Of a stretch of 64,000 nucleotides of DNA, positions 34,033 to 41,923 are shown piece after piece. Position 1 is the first letter of the stretch, and every line of letters starts with the position of its first letter. The DNA is taken from positions 1 through 64,000 of the forward strand of contig JAWKHI010000021.1 in the NCBI GenBank assembly GCA_041394885.1, read 5' to 3'. Both the position numbers and the translations under genes were made by a program. Source of the stretch: DSOI01 sp041394885 (GTDB lineage: Bacteria; Acidobacteriota; Terriglobia; Bryobacterales; Bryobacteraceae). The notes under the pieces were generated by a model. The model saw nothing but the letters and a program-made list of their open reading frames with translations, had not been told where the DNA came from and did not search any database.

Positions 34033-34729
34033 TGCACCGGTCATCGACTGGCAGCCGGCGGAGTGACCGAACAGGCGTCACGCTGCTCGAACTGATCATC
34101 GTGATCACGTTGCTGAGCCTGCTCACGCTCGGCATGGCGATGACGATCGGACGGCGCTCAATACGCTGGACCGAACCAGCGGACGGTTGCTTTCCGAGTC
34201 GCCGCACGGTGGGTGCGCAGCGCGTGCTCGATCAGCAAGTGGCCGGGCTGATGCCGGTTCTGTTTTCCTGCTCCGGCAGCGCGGGAACGGGGATGCTGTT
34301 TTTCGACGGAGCGCCGGACTCGATGCGCATGGTGTCGAGCTTCACGCTCGAGGAGGCGAGCCGCGGATATCCCCGCATCCTCGAGTACGCGGCTGGTTCC
34401 GGGAACGGGCTCAGGGTTCGTCTCGTGGTGAACGAGAGCATCACTACACGGGGCCGGGATCGCTGATGGCCTTGTGCGCCGGTCCGGGAGCGATCCGGCC
34501 CGGTGGTCACTGTCTGCGGCCGGTGGAACCGCGGACGCTCGTTCGTGCTGGCGGACCGGCTTGCCTGCCGGCTGTCGTATCCTGGTGAACGATCCCCGGT
34601 CGCGAGTGCGCGCCTGGCTCCCCAGGCCAACCGGCAGGCGGCTGCCCGAGGCGATCGGATTGAATGGCGCCGCTCGAACCGGACTCAGCGCAGGCGAATA
34701 TGGCGACGACGACATTGCGGTTCGGGTGA
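34029..34729 (+). pseudogene. gspJ: Broken minor pseudopilin gspJ (several frame changes)
   Basis: The start is well preserved (GGAGG four bases before ATG at 34029; 'TGVTLLELIIVITLLSLLTL'). The frame then breaks: 'ALNTLDRTSGRLLS' is in frame 2 (34157-34190), 'TVGAQRVLDQQVAGLMPVLF' to 'GLRVRLVVNE' in frame 3, 'YTGPGSLMALCAG' in frame 2 (about 34450), 'RSFVLADRLACRLSYPGE' in frame 3 (about 34530), and the end 'MAPLEPDSAQANMATTTLRF' in frame 2, stopping at 34727-34729. The pieces in this order match a GspJ pseudopilin. At least five indels would be needed to restore it. It lies between gspI, also broken, and a RAYT gene 45 bases downstream. Confidence 0.75.
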
Positions 34730-34773
34730 GCCGGGACCCGGCCTGACTGCCACGGACATCGAACCACCGCGTG

Positions 34774-35298
34774 TCATGTGCAATAACTCACTTCCGGCTG
34801 TAGGGCAGCGCCGCGGCTCGACCATGGGAACTCCTCTGGAGACCGGGCGAGGCGCGTGCACGGGACGCTTTCGATGTAGCGGGCGATGCGCTGCGGTCGG
34901 TCGGAAACGATTCGCTCCAGGGTGTCGTGGTGCCAGAAGGGACGTCCGGCCAATCCGAGCGCCTGCAGCGCCAGTCTTCCGGCGGCCTCGCGCCAGCGGA
35001 GAACAGCGGGCCGCGAGGCGGTGCGCGGAGTGAGGAGGGCGTGGACATGGTTCGGCATCACCACCCAGGCATGGAGATCGAACTCGCCGAGCACGGCGGC
35101 GTGGGCTTGCAGAGTGCCGGCGACGATCTCGGCGATCTCAGGACGGCGGAGCCAGGTGGGCCCGGCCACTTCACGGTCGAGCAAGCGGTCGATCGACACG
35201 AATTGACGGCCATCGGCGAGCGCTCTGGGCGGCGAACGGCGGAGAGGCAAGGTGCCGTGGAGCCGCCACGTTACAAACAGCGAGGGTACCGCATCCAT
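34774..35298 (-). mobile_element. Second RAYT-like transposase gene, catalytic Tyr replaced
   Basis: 174 residues from the ATG at 35298 (frame open to 35325). Same fold as the first RAYT: 'SLFVTWRLHGTLPLRR', HUH as His84-Val-His86 in 'VVMPNHVHALLTP', 'RPFWHHDTLERIV', 'RIARYIESVPCTRLARSPEEFPWSS'. The position of the nucleophilic Tyr (QHESYDRLV in the first copy) is Leu127, so strand cleavage should be lost. It is inverted within the operon between gspJ and gspK. I see no REP-like hairpins beside it. The two copies differ widely, so they are not a recent duplication. Confidence 0.8.
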
Positions 35299-36276
35299 AG
35301 AGCAACAGTCGGCGCACGGCGGCAAGTTCTCAGAAAAAATCGCCGCGGCGGAGCATTGTTGGCGGTGCTATGGCTGGCGGCGGCTCTCAGCGCGATCGCA
35401 TTCTCGCTGGCCACCAACGTCCGTGGAGAGACCGAGCGCGCGGCGACCCTGTCGGATGGCATCCGCACGCACTATCTGGCGGAAGGGGCCATCCGGCGCG
35501 CGATCCTGACCCGCTTGTCGCGCCCCAACCAAGCCGGTCTTCCCCGGCTTCCATTCTCGTTTCCCAATGGCGAGGCGATTGTCGACGTGATCCCGGAAAC
35601 GGCGCGCCTCAGCCTGAATCAAGGCCGTCCGGACCAATTCGTGGCGCTGCTGCTGGCGCTCGGGGTGGAGCCCCCGCGCGCCCAGGACATCGCGGCGGCG
35701 CTGGTGGACTGGCGATCGGGCGGGGGCGCCCTCGATCCCTACTATTTGTCTCTCACGCCGTCTTTTCGTCCCCGGCACGCGTCTTTTCAGGAGGTAGAAG
35801 AAGCTCTCTACGTTCGCGGCATGACACCGGAAATTTTCCATGGCGACTACAGGCGGGACCCGCGCGGCGGTCTGGTCCGGATGGGCGCTTTCAAGGATTG
35901 CGTTTCCGTGTTCGGCACCAACTCCAATTTCGACGTGAACCACAGCGAGCCGGCGCTGCTGGTTTCGTTGGGCATTCCACCCGAGGCGGTTCAGCGCCTG
36001 GTCCAGATCCGGCGCGAGCGCCCGTTCGTGAATCAGAGCGAGATCGGCCAATTGGGGCCACTGGCGGCCGGCGCTTCCGGGCGGCTTCGCGTCGGCGGCA
36101 ACACAATCTATACGCTGCGGGCCACGGCGCGCCTGCGGCAGCCGGGCGGCCTGCTCAGTGACTTGTCGCGCACAGTGGCGGCCACCGTGAAGTTTCGCAC
36201 TGAGGGGGAAGGCCCCCCTTATGAAGTACTGCGTTGGCAGGACCAAGCCTACTCGGAGGTTTCCCAGTGGCCGTAG
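35257..36276 (+). CDS. gspK: Type II secretion minor pseudopilin GspK, start uncertain
   Basis: The GspK sequence begins near 35338 with the prepilin-like 'KNRRGGALLAVLWLAAALSA' and continues intact: 'ERAATLSDGIRTHYLAEGAI', 'ARLSLNQGRPDQFVALLLAL', 'AALVDWRSGGGALDPYY', 'FQEVEEALYVRGMTPEIFHG', helix-hairpin-helix 'LGIPPEAVQRLVQIRRERPF'. GspK caps the pseudopilus tip with GspI and GspJ. There is no ATG, GTG or TTG directly before the signal; the first usable start is a GTG at 35257 that lies inside the antisense RAYT gene and adds about 27 odd residues. The native start may have been lost when the RAYT arrived. Confidence 0.75.
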   Translation: MEPPRYKQRGYRIHRATVGARRQVLRKNRRGGALLAVLWLAAALSAIAFSLATNVRGETERAATLSDGIRTHYLAEGAIRRAILTRLSRPNQAGLPRLPFSFPNGEAIVDVIPETARLSLNQGRPDQFVALLLALGVEPPRAQDIAAALVDWRSGGGALDPYYLSLTPSFRPRHASFQEVEEALYVRGMTPEIFHGDYRRDPRGGLVRMGAFKDCVSVFGTNSNFDVNHSEPALLVSLGIPPEAVQRLVQIRRERPFVNQSEIGQLGPLAAGASGRLRVGGNTIYTLRATARLRQPGGLLSDLSRTVAATVKFRTEGEGPPYEVLRWQDQAYSEVSQWP

Positions 36277-37661
36277 AACGCACCGCAGAAGCGCCGATCG
36301 CCGCCGATCCCCAGCCGGCGCCGCGCTCCGGCCGCGAGGCAGCGAGCGGTGCGCGGAAGTGGCTGGCGATCGGGACCGGCGCCGCTATCGAAATCGCCGG
36401 CTCCGATCTGCGGCTGGCCGCGGTGCGGGTGCGGCCCTCGGGCGTCGAGGTGACCGGTTCGGCGGTGATCGCCAACTTTCGCGAACGTCCGGCCACCGAG
36501 TGGGGCGCCGAATACGCGGCCTTCGCGCGTAGCGCCGGCGTGGGGCGAGTTCCTGTAACGGTCCTGCTCCCGCGCGCGGACGTGATCGTGCGGCACCTGA
36601 GCCTTCCCGGTGTCGCGCAGGCGGACCTGGCCTCCGCGGTGGCGCTGCAACTGGACACGCTGCATCCGTTTGCCGAAGATTCGGCCGCTTTCGGGTGGGC
36701 GCCGCTCGACACCAGGCCCGGACAACCGCCCGCCGTGCTGGTGGGTATCGCGCAACGGGAGACGGTGGACCAATACGCGAACCTGTTCGCGGAAGCGGGC
36801 CTGCGAATGGCGCGCTTCACTTTTTCGGCGGCGGCGCTTTATTCGGCATCTCGCATCCTGGTGAAGCCACCCGCCGGCTTCGTGGCTGTTCATGAGGAAG
36901 CCGGTGCGCTCGAGTTCCACGGCGAGAGCCCGTCGCGTCCTGTTTTTTCGAGCCAATGGGAAGGGTCCGCCGAACGGGGCCTCGCGCTCGCGTTCAGCCA
37001 ATTGCGGCTTCCCGCCGATGCCCCGGCGCTGTCGATCGAGGATGTGCTGCCACCGCTCAGCGGCGGGGAGGCGCCTCCGATGGCGGTGGCCGCGGCCATT
37101 GTTTCCGCGTGCCCGCGTTTGAGCGCGGACGCCAATCTCCTCCCGGAGGACCGCCGGACACAATCCTCACGGCTGGTCTATCTTCCCACTGCCGTGCTCG
37201 GAGGCGCGTTGGCGCTGGCCGCGATAGCGCTGTTTCTCGAGCCCGGGTTTCACGAACGGCACTATTTAAGGCAGTTGGAACAGGAAATCCGGACGCTTGA
37301 AACGCAAGCGGCCGAGGCGGCGCGGCTCGATCAGCGTGTGCAGTCCGCCAAGGATCGCATCGCGCTGCTCGATCGTTACCGGCGGCGCGCCAAGGCCGAC
37401 GCCGACGCTCTGCGCGAGGCCACGAATCTTTTGCCTGCCCCGGGCTGGATCCAGTCGTTCCAGTTAACCCGCACCGATGTTTCCTTGCAAGGGGAGGCCG
37501 AGCAGGCCACGGCGCTGCTGAAGCTGATCGACGAATCGCCGCTGTTCAAGGATTCCTCATTCGCGCAGGCGATGACACGGACGGGCACGGGCGAGCAGTT
37601 CGTGATCCGCGCGCAACGCGAAGGCGAGGGATCGGGACTGGAGAAAGGGGAGTCGCGCTAG
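36267..37661 (+). CDS. gspL: GspL/PilM-PilN-like type II secretion assembly protein
   Basis: 464 residues from the GTG at 36267, seven bases after GGAGG and overlapping the gspK stop by 10 bases. The first about 300 residues form an actin-like PilM/GspL cytoplasmic domain ('WLAIGTGAAIEIAGSDLRLAAV', 'HLSLPGVAQADLASAVALQL', 'LPEDRR' at its end). One membrane helix at about 312-330 is followed by a coiled coil and a ferredoxin-like PilN/GspL periplasmic domain ('WIQSFQLTRTDVSLQGEAEQ'). The protein would link GspE to the inner-membrane platform. Confidence 0.85.
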   Translation: MAVERTAEAPIAADPQPAPRSGREAASGARKWLAIGTGAAIEIAGSDLRLAAVRVRPSGVEVTGSAVIANFRERPATEWGAEYAAFARSAGVGRVPVTVLLPRADVIVRHLSLPGVAQADLASAVALQLDTLHPFAEDSAAFGWAPLDTRPGQPPAVLVGIAQRETVDQYANLFAEAGLRMARFTFSAAALYSASRILVKPPAGFVAVHEEAGALEFHGESPSRPVFSSQWEGSAERGLALAFSQLRLPADAPALSIEDVLPPLSGGEAPPMAVAAAIVSACPRLSADANLLPEDRRTQSSRLVYLPTAVLGGALALAAIALFLEPGFHERHYLRQLEQEIRTLETQAAEAARLDQRVQSAKDRIALLDRYRRRAKADADALREATNLLPAPGWIQSFQLTRTDVSLQGEAEQATALLKLIDESPLFKDSSFAQAMTRTGTGEQFVIRAQREGEGSGLEKGESR

Positions 37662-37663
37662 CC

Positions 37664-38248
37664 ATGCAGGAACGCGATAAGAAGGCGCTGCTGGCACTGG
37701 CGGTCGCGATTGCGATCACACTGGCGGTCAAGTTCTGGCCCTCCGGGGGCGATGAGATCGCCGCCGCCTCCACCAATACGATTCCGGTTGCCGAACGGCG
37801 TGTGGAGCGCCTTCGCCAGGTGCTGGCCACCATTCCCGGCAAAAGGACCGTGGTGGAGGGCGTGGAGGCACAATTGGCGTCGCGGGAAAAAGGGATGCTG
37901 GTGGCCGAGACCGCCGCGCAGGCGCAAGCGCAGTTGCTCCAACTGGTCCGGACCCTGGCCCGCAAGCAGGTGCCGCCGGTGGACATTTCTCAGAATGACT
38001 TCGGCCCCATCCAGGCGATCGGCGATAGTTACGGAGAAGCGTTGGTGTCGGTAACGATGAATTGCCGCATCGAACAATTGGTGAACCTTCTGGCCGATAT
38101 CACTGCCCAGCCCGAACTGATCGCTACGCACGAAATGCGGGTTTCTCCCACGGGAGATCAAAAACAGAAGATGCTCTCCGTCCGTTTGACTGTTTCTGGC
38201 GTCATACCTAAGAAGCTCGTTCCCGAGCGGAAAGGATTGGGCCTGTGA
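37664..38248 (+). CDS. gspM: GspM/PilO-like inner-membrane protein
   Basis: 194 residues. Short cytoplasmic end, one membrane helix (about 8-24), a coiled coil ('ERRVERLRQVLATIPGKRTV', 'QAQAQLLQLVRTLARKQ') and a ferredoxin-like domain with 'YGEALVSVTMNCRIEQLVNL'. This is the layout of GspM and PilO, the partner of GspL. Two bases after gspL; its TGA overlaps the next GTG (GTGA). Confidence 0.8.
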   Translation: MQERDKKALLALAVAIAITLAVKFWPSGGDEIAAASTNTIPVAERRVERLRQVLATIPGKRTVVEGVEAQLASREKGMLVAETAAQAQAQLLQLVRTLARKQVPPVDISQNDFGPIQAIGDSYGEALVSVTMNCRIEQLVNLLADITAQPELIATHEMRVSPTGDQKQKMLSVRLTVSGVIPKKLVPERKGLGL

Positions 38249-39015
38249 GCCGGAAACTGATCTTGTTGAACCTGATGCTGGCCGCGCTGCTGGCGGCGGC
38301 TGGCTGGCAGATCCGCGAGCGTTGGGCCGACGCGTGGAAGCGCGCCGAGGATGCCCGTAAGGTGCGCGTGCGGACGCCGCCCACGCCCGAGGTAGGCAAG
38401 TTCGAAGGTGTGCCGCCGGTGCAGGCAGCCAGTTATGCGGAAGTGGCCAGCAAGATGCTGTTCTCACGGGACCGCAATCCCACCGTGGTCATCGAGGAAG
38501 CGCCGGTGGTGGAAGATCCGGTACCTCCGTTTCCCGTAGCCTACGGCGTTCTCGCGTTTGGCGACACCACCACGGCCTTCCTGAGCGAAAAAGCCGGATC
38601 GCCCCAGAAGGGCTATCGCGTGAACGACCAGGTGGGGCCTTTCAAGCTGGCGTCGCTTTCGCAGGAGGAAATCATCCTCGAATGGAAAGACAAGCGCTTT
38701 GTGAAAGCGATCGCGGAGTTGAAGCCCAAGGCGGACGAACCGCCTCCCGCCGAAGCCCCTTCCACGGACCCCGCAAGGAAAGTGAACGAAGGAACCGGCA
38801 CCGTGATCATCGACCACCCTCAGACGAAAGAGAAAGAAATCGCCGAATTGCAAAAGAAGGAAAGCGGTGGCAATCCATGGGTGAACGTGGGCGGCACCAA
38901 TCACGCCTGTGCGCCCGGTGACACCAATCCCGCGGGCACGGTGATGAACGGGTACCGCAAAGTGACGCGTCCTTCGATGTTCGGCCAATCGTGTTTCTGG
39001 GAGCCGGTGCGCTAG
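38245..39015 (+). CDS. gspC: GspC/PilP-like periplasmic linker protein
   Basis: 256 residues from the GTG at 38245, overlapping the previous stop by 4 bases. One N-terminal membrane helix (about 5-20), a Pro-rich linker, then a small beta domain like the GspC homology region ('YGVLAFGDTTTAFLSEKAGS', 'RVNDQVGPFKLASLSQEEII'). GspC and PilP connect the inner-membrane platform to the secretin. The last about 90 residues are unusual: charged linker and a Cys-containing tail ('NHACAPGD', 'GQSCFWEPVR') that could form a disulfide. No PDZ domain is present. Confidence 0.7.
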   Translation: MSRKLILLNLMLAALLAAAGWQIRERWADAWKRAEDARKVRVRTPPTPEVGKFEGVPPVQAASYAEVASKMLFSRDRNPTVVIEEAPVVEDPVPPFPVAYGVLAFGDTTTAFLSEKAGSPQKGYRVNDQVGPFKLASLSQEEIILEWKDKRFVKAIAELKPKADEPPPAEAPSTDPARKVNEGTGTVIIDHPQTKEKEIAELQKKESGGNPWVNVGGTNHACAPGDTNPAGTVMNGYRKVTRPSMFGQSCFWEPVR

Positions 39016-39054
39016 CGCGCGATCTGCCGGCGAATCCACAAGGAGTCTACTGCC

Positions 39055-39492
39055 ATGTTTCGAATCGGAATCGCAATCCTGCTGCTCGCTCTCGGTTCGA
39101 GCGCCGCCGACAAGGCCGCCGCCAAGACGCCGGCGCGCCGGTCAAAAACCGGATCGGCCGCTGCTGCGCGAACCGCGCCGCGCGCCAACGTGCCGTTGAC
39201 CATTCCCAAGGCCGCCGTTGAAATCGAGCCCGGCCTTTGGGAGCACAAAGACGCCAAGGGCAAGACATGGCACTACACGCGCACGCCCTTTGGGGTCCGG
39301 CGCTTCGAGCCCGAATCGATCCCCGACGATTCGGCCAACGAGGCCGCCTTCCTGACCGCGATCGACAAGGGCGGCGATACGGTGGAGTTCGAGCGGAAGA
39401 CGCCGTTCGGCAAAGCCAAGTGGACGCGCAAGCGCGATGAGTTGAACGATGCGGAGAAACTGGCGGTCGAGCGCGCGCGGAGCGGAAGGTAG
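39055..39492 (+). CDS. Small secreted basic protein within the secretion operon
   Basis: 145 residues, AAGGAG 9 bases before the ATG. Signal peptide (1-18), an Ala/Lys/Arg-rich region (20-45), then a compact domain with 'LWEHKDAKGKTWHYTRTPFGVRRFEPESI' split by short turns, 'TAIDKGGDTVEFERKTPFGKAKW' and a helical end. I recognise no family. It sits between gspC-like and gspD, 3 bases before gspD, so it is likely a lineage-specific accessory of the secretin or a substrate. Confidence 0.65.
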   Translation: MFRIGIAILLLALGSSAADKAAAKTPARRSKTGSAAAARTAPRANVPLTIPKAAVEIEPGLWEHKDAKGKTWHYTRTPFGVRRFEPESIPDDSANEAAFLTAIDKGGDTVEFERKTPFGKAKWTRKRDELNDAEKLAVERARSGR

Positions 39493-39495
39493 CGA

Positions 39496-41907
39496 ATGAG
39501 AGCACCCCTTGCGTATTTGTTGAGCCTTTCGCTGCTGGTGGCGCAGCAGGCCGCACCGCCGCCGGCACCAGCCCCGCAAGGAACGGGGCAAGCCCCGCAG
39601 GCAACAGCGGAAGCCCCGCAGGCCCCAGCGGACGCACCGCAAACGCAACCCGCCGCCCCCGTGCAAACGGCTCCCCCCACAACCGCTCCGGCGGGGCAGG
39701 CAACGCCGGCCGCGGCAGCTCCGGCCCCCACGGCCCAGCCACCCGCGGGTTCCCAAGCGGCGCCCACCCAAACGGCGGCCCCGCCTCCCAAGGTCTCCAC
39801 AGGCATGCTCAACCTGAACAACGCGTCACTCTCGGAGGTGGTGGACGTGCTGTGCCGGACCCTGAAGATCAACTACATCGCCGACAAGAAAATTACCGGG
39901 AGCGTGACGCTCAACACCTACGGCGAGACGAAAGATATCGACGCGCGGGCGCTTCTCGATATCGTACTCAGGCTGAACGGCTACGCCATGGTGCAGGTGG
40001 GCGATTTCTACCGGATTACTCCATTGGGAGAGATCTCGCGGCTGCCCGTGCGGCCGATCACAAACAACGATTCCTCGACGATGCCCGAGGACGATCAGAT
40101 GTCGCTGAGTTTGATCTTCGTCAAGTACGCCAACGCCACCGAAGTGGGCAAGCTAATCGAGCCATTCATCGGCGAAGGCGCGAAGATGTTCATCTACGGC
40201 CCCGCCAATCTGATCTTCCTGCTCGACAGCCATCGCAACGTGCGCCGCGTGCTCGACATCATCCAGATGTTCGACAGCAACGCGCTCGCCGATCAGCGTG
40301 TCCGATTGTTCGACGTCAAGCACGGGGCGCCTTCGGCCATCGCCAAGGAACTCGAAGACATCCTGAAGGGGATGTCGCTCACCGACAAGACGCTCGTGCG
40401 ATTCATGCCGGTGGACCGCATCAACACGATCATCGCGGTGGCGCCGAATCCAGGTGCGTTCGAACAGGTGGAGGAGTGGATCAAGAAACTCGATCAGGAG
40501 ATCCAGGTGACGGCCGGTTCGGTGGACGTCTACGTCTATCGTGTCAAATACAGCCGCGCTGAGATGCTGGCCGGCGCGATCATGAGCCTGTTCGGAGGCT
40601 TTGGCGGCGGATACGGGATGATGGGCGGCTTTGGCGGCATGGGCATGGGTGGCTATGGGATGGGCATGGGTGGCATGGGCATGGGTGGCATGGGCATGGG
40701 CGGCATGGGGATGGGTGGCTATGGAATGGGCATGGGCGGATACGGGATGGGAGGCTATGGCGGCGGTGGCGGACTGGGCGGCTTTCCCGGATATAACGGA
40801 TTTCCGGGCGCGGGACAAGCCGGCTACTACGCCGGAGCACAGTCCGGGTATGCACCTCAGTATCCGGTGGGCGGTGTGGCGGGAGCCGGCGGGGTAGCGG
40901 GCGCGCCCGGAGTGGCCGGCGCGGTTGGTGCAGCCGGAACTACGGGGGTGGATCAGACCGGCATGTACATGGGCATGGGCGGGATGGGCATGGGCTACGG
41001 AGGGCGGTTCCCTCGCATCGTGCCCAACCCGATCGACAACACGCTTCTGATTCAAGCCACCTCGCAGGAGTATCAGCAGATCATGAAGCTGCTGCGCGAT
41101 ATCGATATTCCTCCGCGCCAGGTGCTGATCGACGCCCGGATCTACGAAGTGTCGCTAACGGGCGCCTTCGCCTCCGGTGTGGCCGCCTTTCTGCAGAAGC
41201 GGGACGGGGCGGCGGGAAATGGCGCGGGCCGGGACTTCATCGGTCAACTCGCCGAAGGCGCCGTGCGTCTGTCGGCGGGGGCGCTGGTGGGCCAGAGCCG
41301 CGAACTGCTCGCCTTCCTCAGCCTCCAGGAAAACACCACCCGGGCGAAGGTGGTTTCCGCGCCGAGTGTGATCGCCACCGATAGTATTGCCGCGTCGATC
41401 AACGTGGGCACGGAAGTTCCCACGCTCGCCTCGAGCAGCGTCACTCCGATCCAAAGCGGCGGGAATTCGCTGTTCGCCAACACGATCAACAGCCGCAACT
41501 CGGGGGTCACTCTCAACATTCTGGCGCGCGTGAACCCGAGCGGCGTGGTGACCCTGATCATCAATCAGGAAGTGAGTTCTCCGCAGGCGCCGCCGGCCGG
41601 GGGAATCCAGTCGCCGTCGTTTTCCAAGCGCACGGTGAGCACGCAAATTACGATGCAGGACGGCGACACCATCGCCATCGGCGGCATCATCAACGAAAGC
41701 GACACCATGTCGAGCGCCGGGATCCCGCTGCTGCATCGTCTTCCGATCGTAGGCGCGGCATTCGGCAGCCGCTCCTATTCGAAAGAGCGGACCGAGATGA
41801 TCATCTTCATGCAGCCGCGCGTGATCTACGACACCAACCAGCTTTTGGATGCGAGCGATGAGCTACGGTCCCGGCTGAAGCGGTTGAACAAGATCGTCAG
41901 GGAGTAG
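39496..41907 (+). CDS. gspD: Type II secretion secretin GspD with Gly/Met-rich insertion
   Basis: 803 residues. Signal peptide (1-17), a Pro/Ala/Gln-rich linker (18-95), the N0 domain (about 95-170; 'LNLNNASLSEVVDVLCRTLK'), N1 and N2 ('LIFVKYANATEVGKLIEPFI', 'VRLFDVKHGAPSAIAKEL', 'DRINTIIAVAPNPGAFEQVE'), N3 interrupted by a Gly/Met/Tyr-rich insertion (about 366-505), then the secretin barrel ('RVVSAPSV'-like 'KVVSAPSVIATD', 'NSGVTLNILARVNPSG', 'LLHRLPIVGAAFGSRSYSKERTEMIIFMQPRVI'). It forms the outer-membrane gate. It closes the operon, which is a common place in this phylum. Confidence 0.94.
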   Translation: MRAPLAYLLSLSLLVAQQAAPPPAPAPQGTGQAPQATAEAPQAPADAPQTQPAAPVQTAPPTTAPAGQATPAAAAPAPTAQPPAGSQAAPTQTAAPPPKVSTGMLNLNNASLSEVVDVLCRTLKINYIADKKITGSVTLNTYGETKDIDARALLDIVLRLNGYAMVQVGDFYRITPLGEISRLPVRPITNNDSSTMPEDDQMSLSLIFVKYANATEVGKLIEPFIGEGAKMFIYGPANLIFLLDSHRNVRRVLDIIQMFDSNALADQRVRLFDVKHGAPSAIAKELEDILKGMSLTDKTLVRFMPVDRINTIIAVAPNPGAFEQVEEWIKKLDQEIQVTAGSVDVYVYRVKYSRAEMLAGAIMSLFGGFGGGYGMMGGFGGMGMGGYGMGMGGMGMGGMGMGGMGMGGYGMGMGGYGMGGYGGGGGLGGFPGYNGFPGAGQAGYYAGAQSGYAPQYPVGGVAGAGGVAGAPGVAGAVGAAGTTGVDQTGMYMGMGGMGMGYGGRFPRIVPNPIDNTLLIQATSQEYQQIMKLLRDIDIPPRQVLIDARIYEVSLTGAFASGVAAFLQKRDGAAGNGAGRDFIGQLAEGAVRLSAGALVGQSRELLAFLSLQENTTRAKVVSAPSVIATDSIAASINVGTEVPTLASSSVTPIQSGGNSLFANTINSRNSGVTLNILARVNPSGVVTLIINQEVSSPQAPPAGGIQSPSFSKRTVSTQITMQDGDTIAIGGIINESDTMSSAGIPLLHRLPIVGAAFGSRSYSKERTEMIIFMQPRVIYDTNQLLDASDELRSRLKRLNKIVRE
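40615..40775 (+). repeat. Degenerate 12-15 bp tandem repeats coding for GMGG units in gspD
   Basis: Repeated ATGGGCATGGGTGGC-like units code for GMGMGG and GYGMGMGG blocks. The repeat is in frame, inside the N3-domain insertion of the secretin, and could change in length by slippage without breaking the frame when the unit is a multiple of three. Confidence 0.8.
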
Positions 41908-41923
41908 CCGCCGGCACGCCCTC

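Noticed and set aside
40615..40775. Repeated GMGG coding DNA as a possible CRISPR or minisatellite array
   Set aside because: No unique spacers; the repeats are in frame and code a low-complexity stretch of the secretin.
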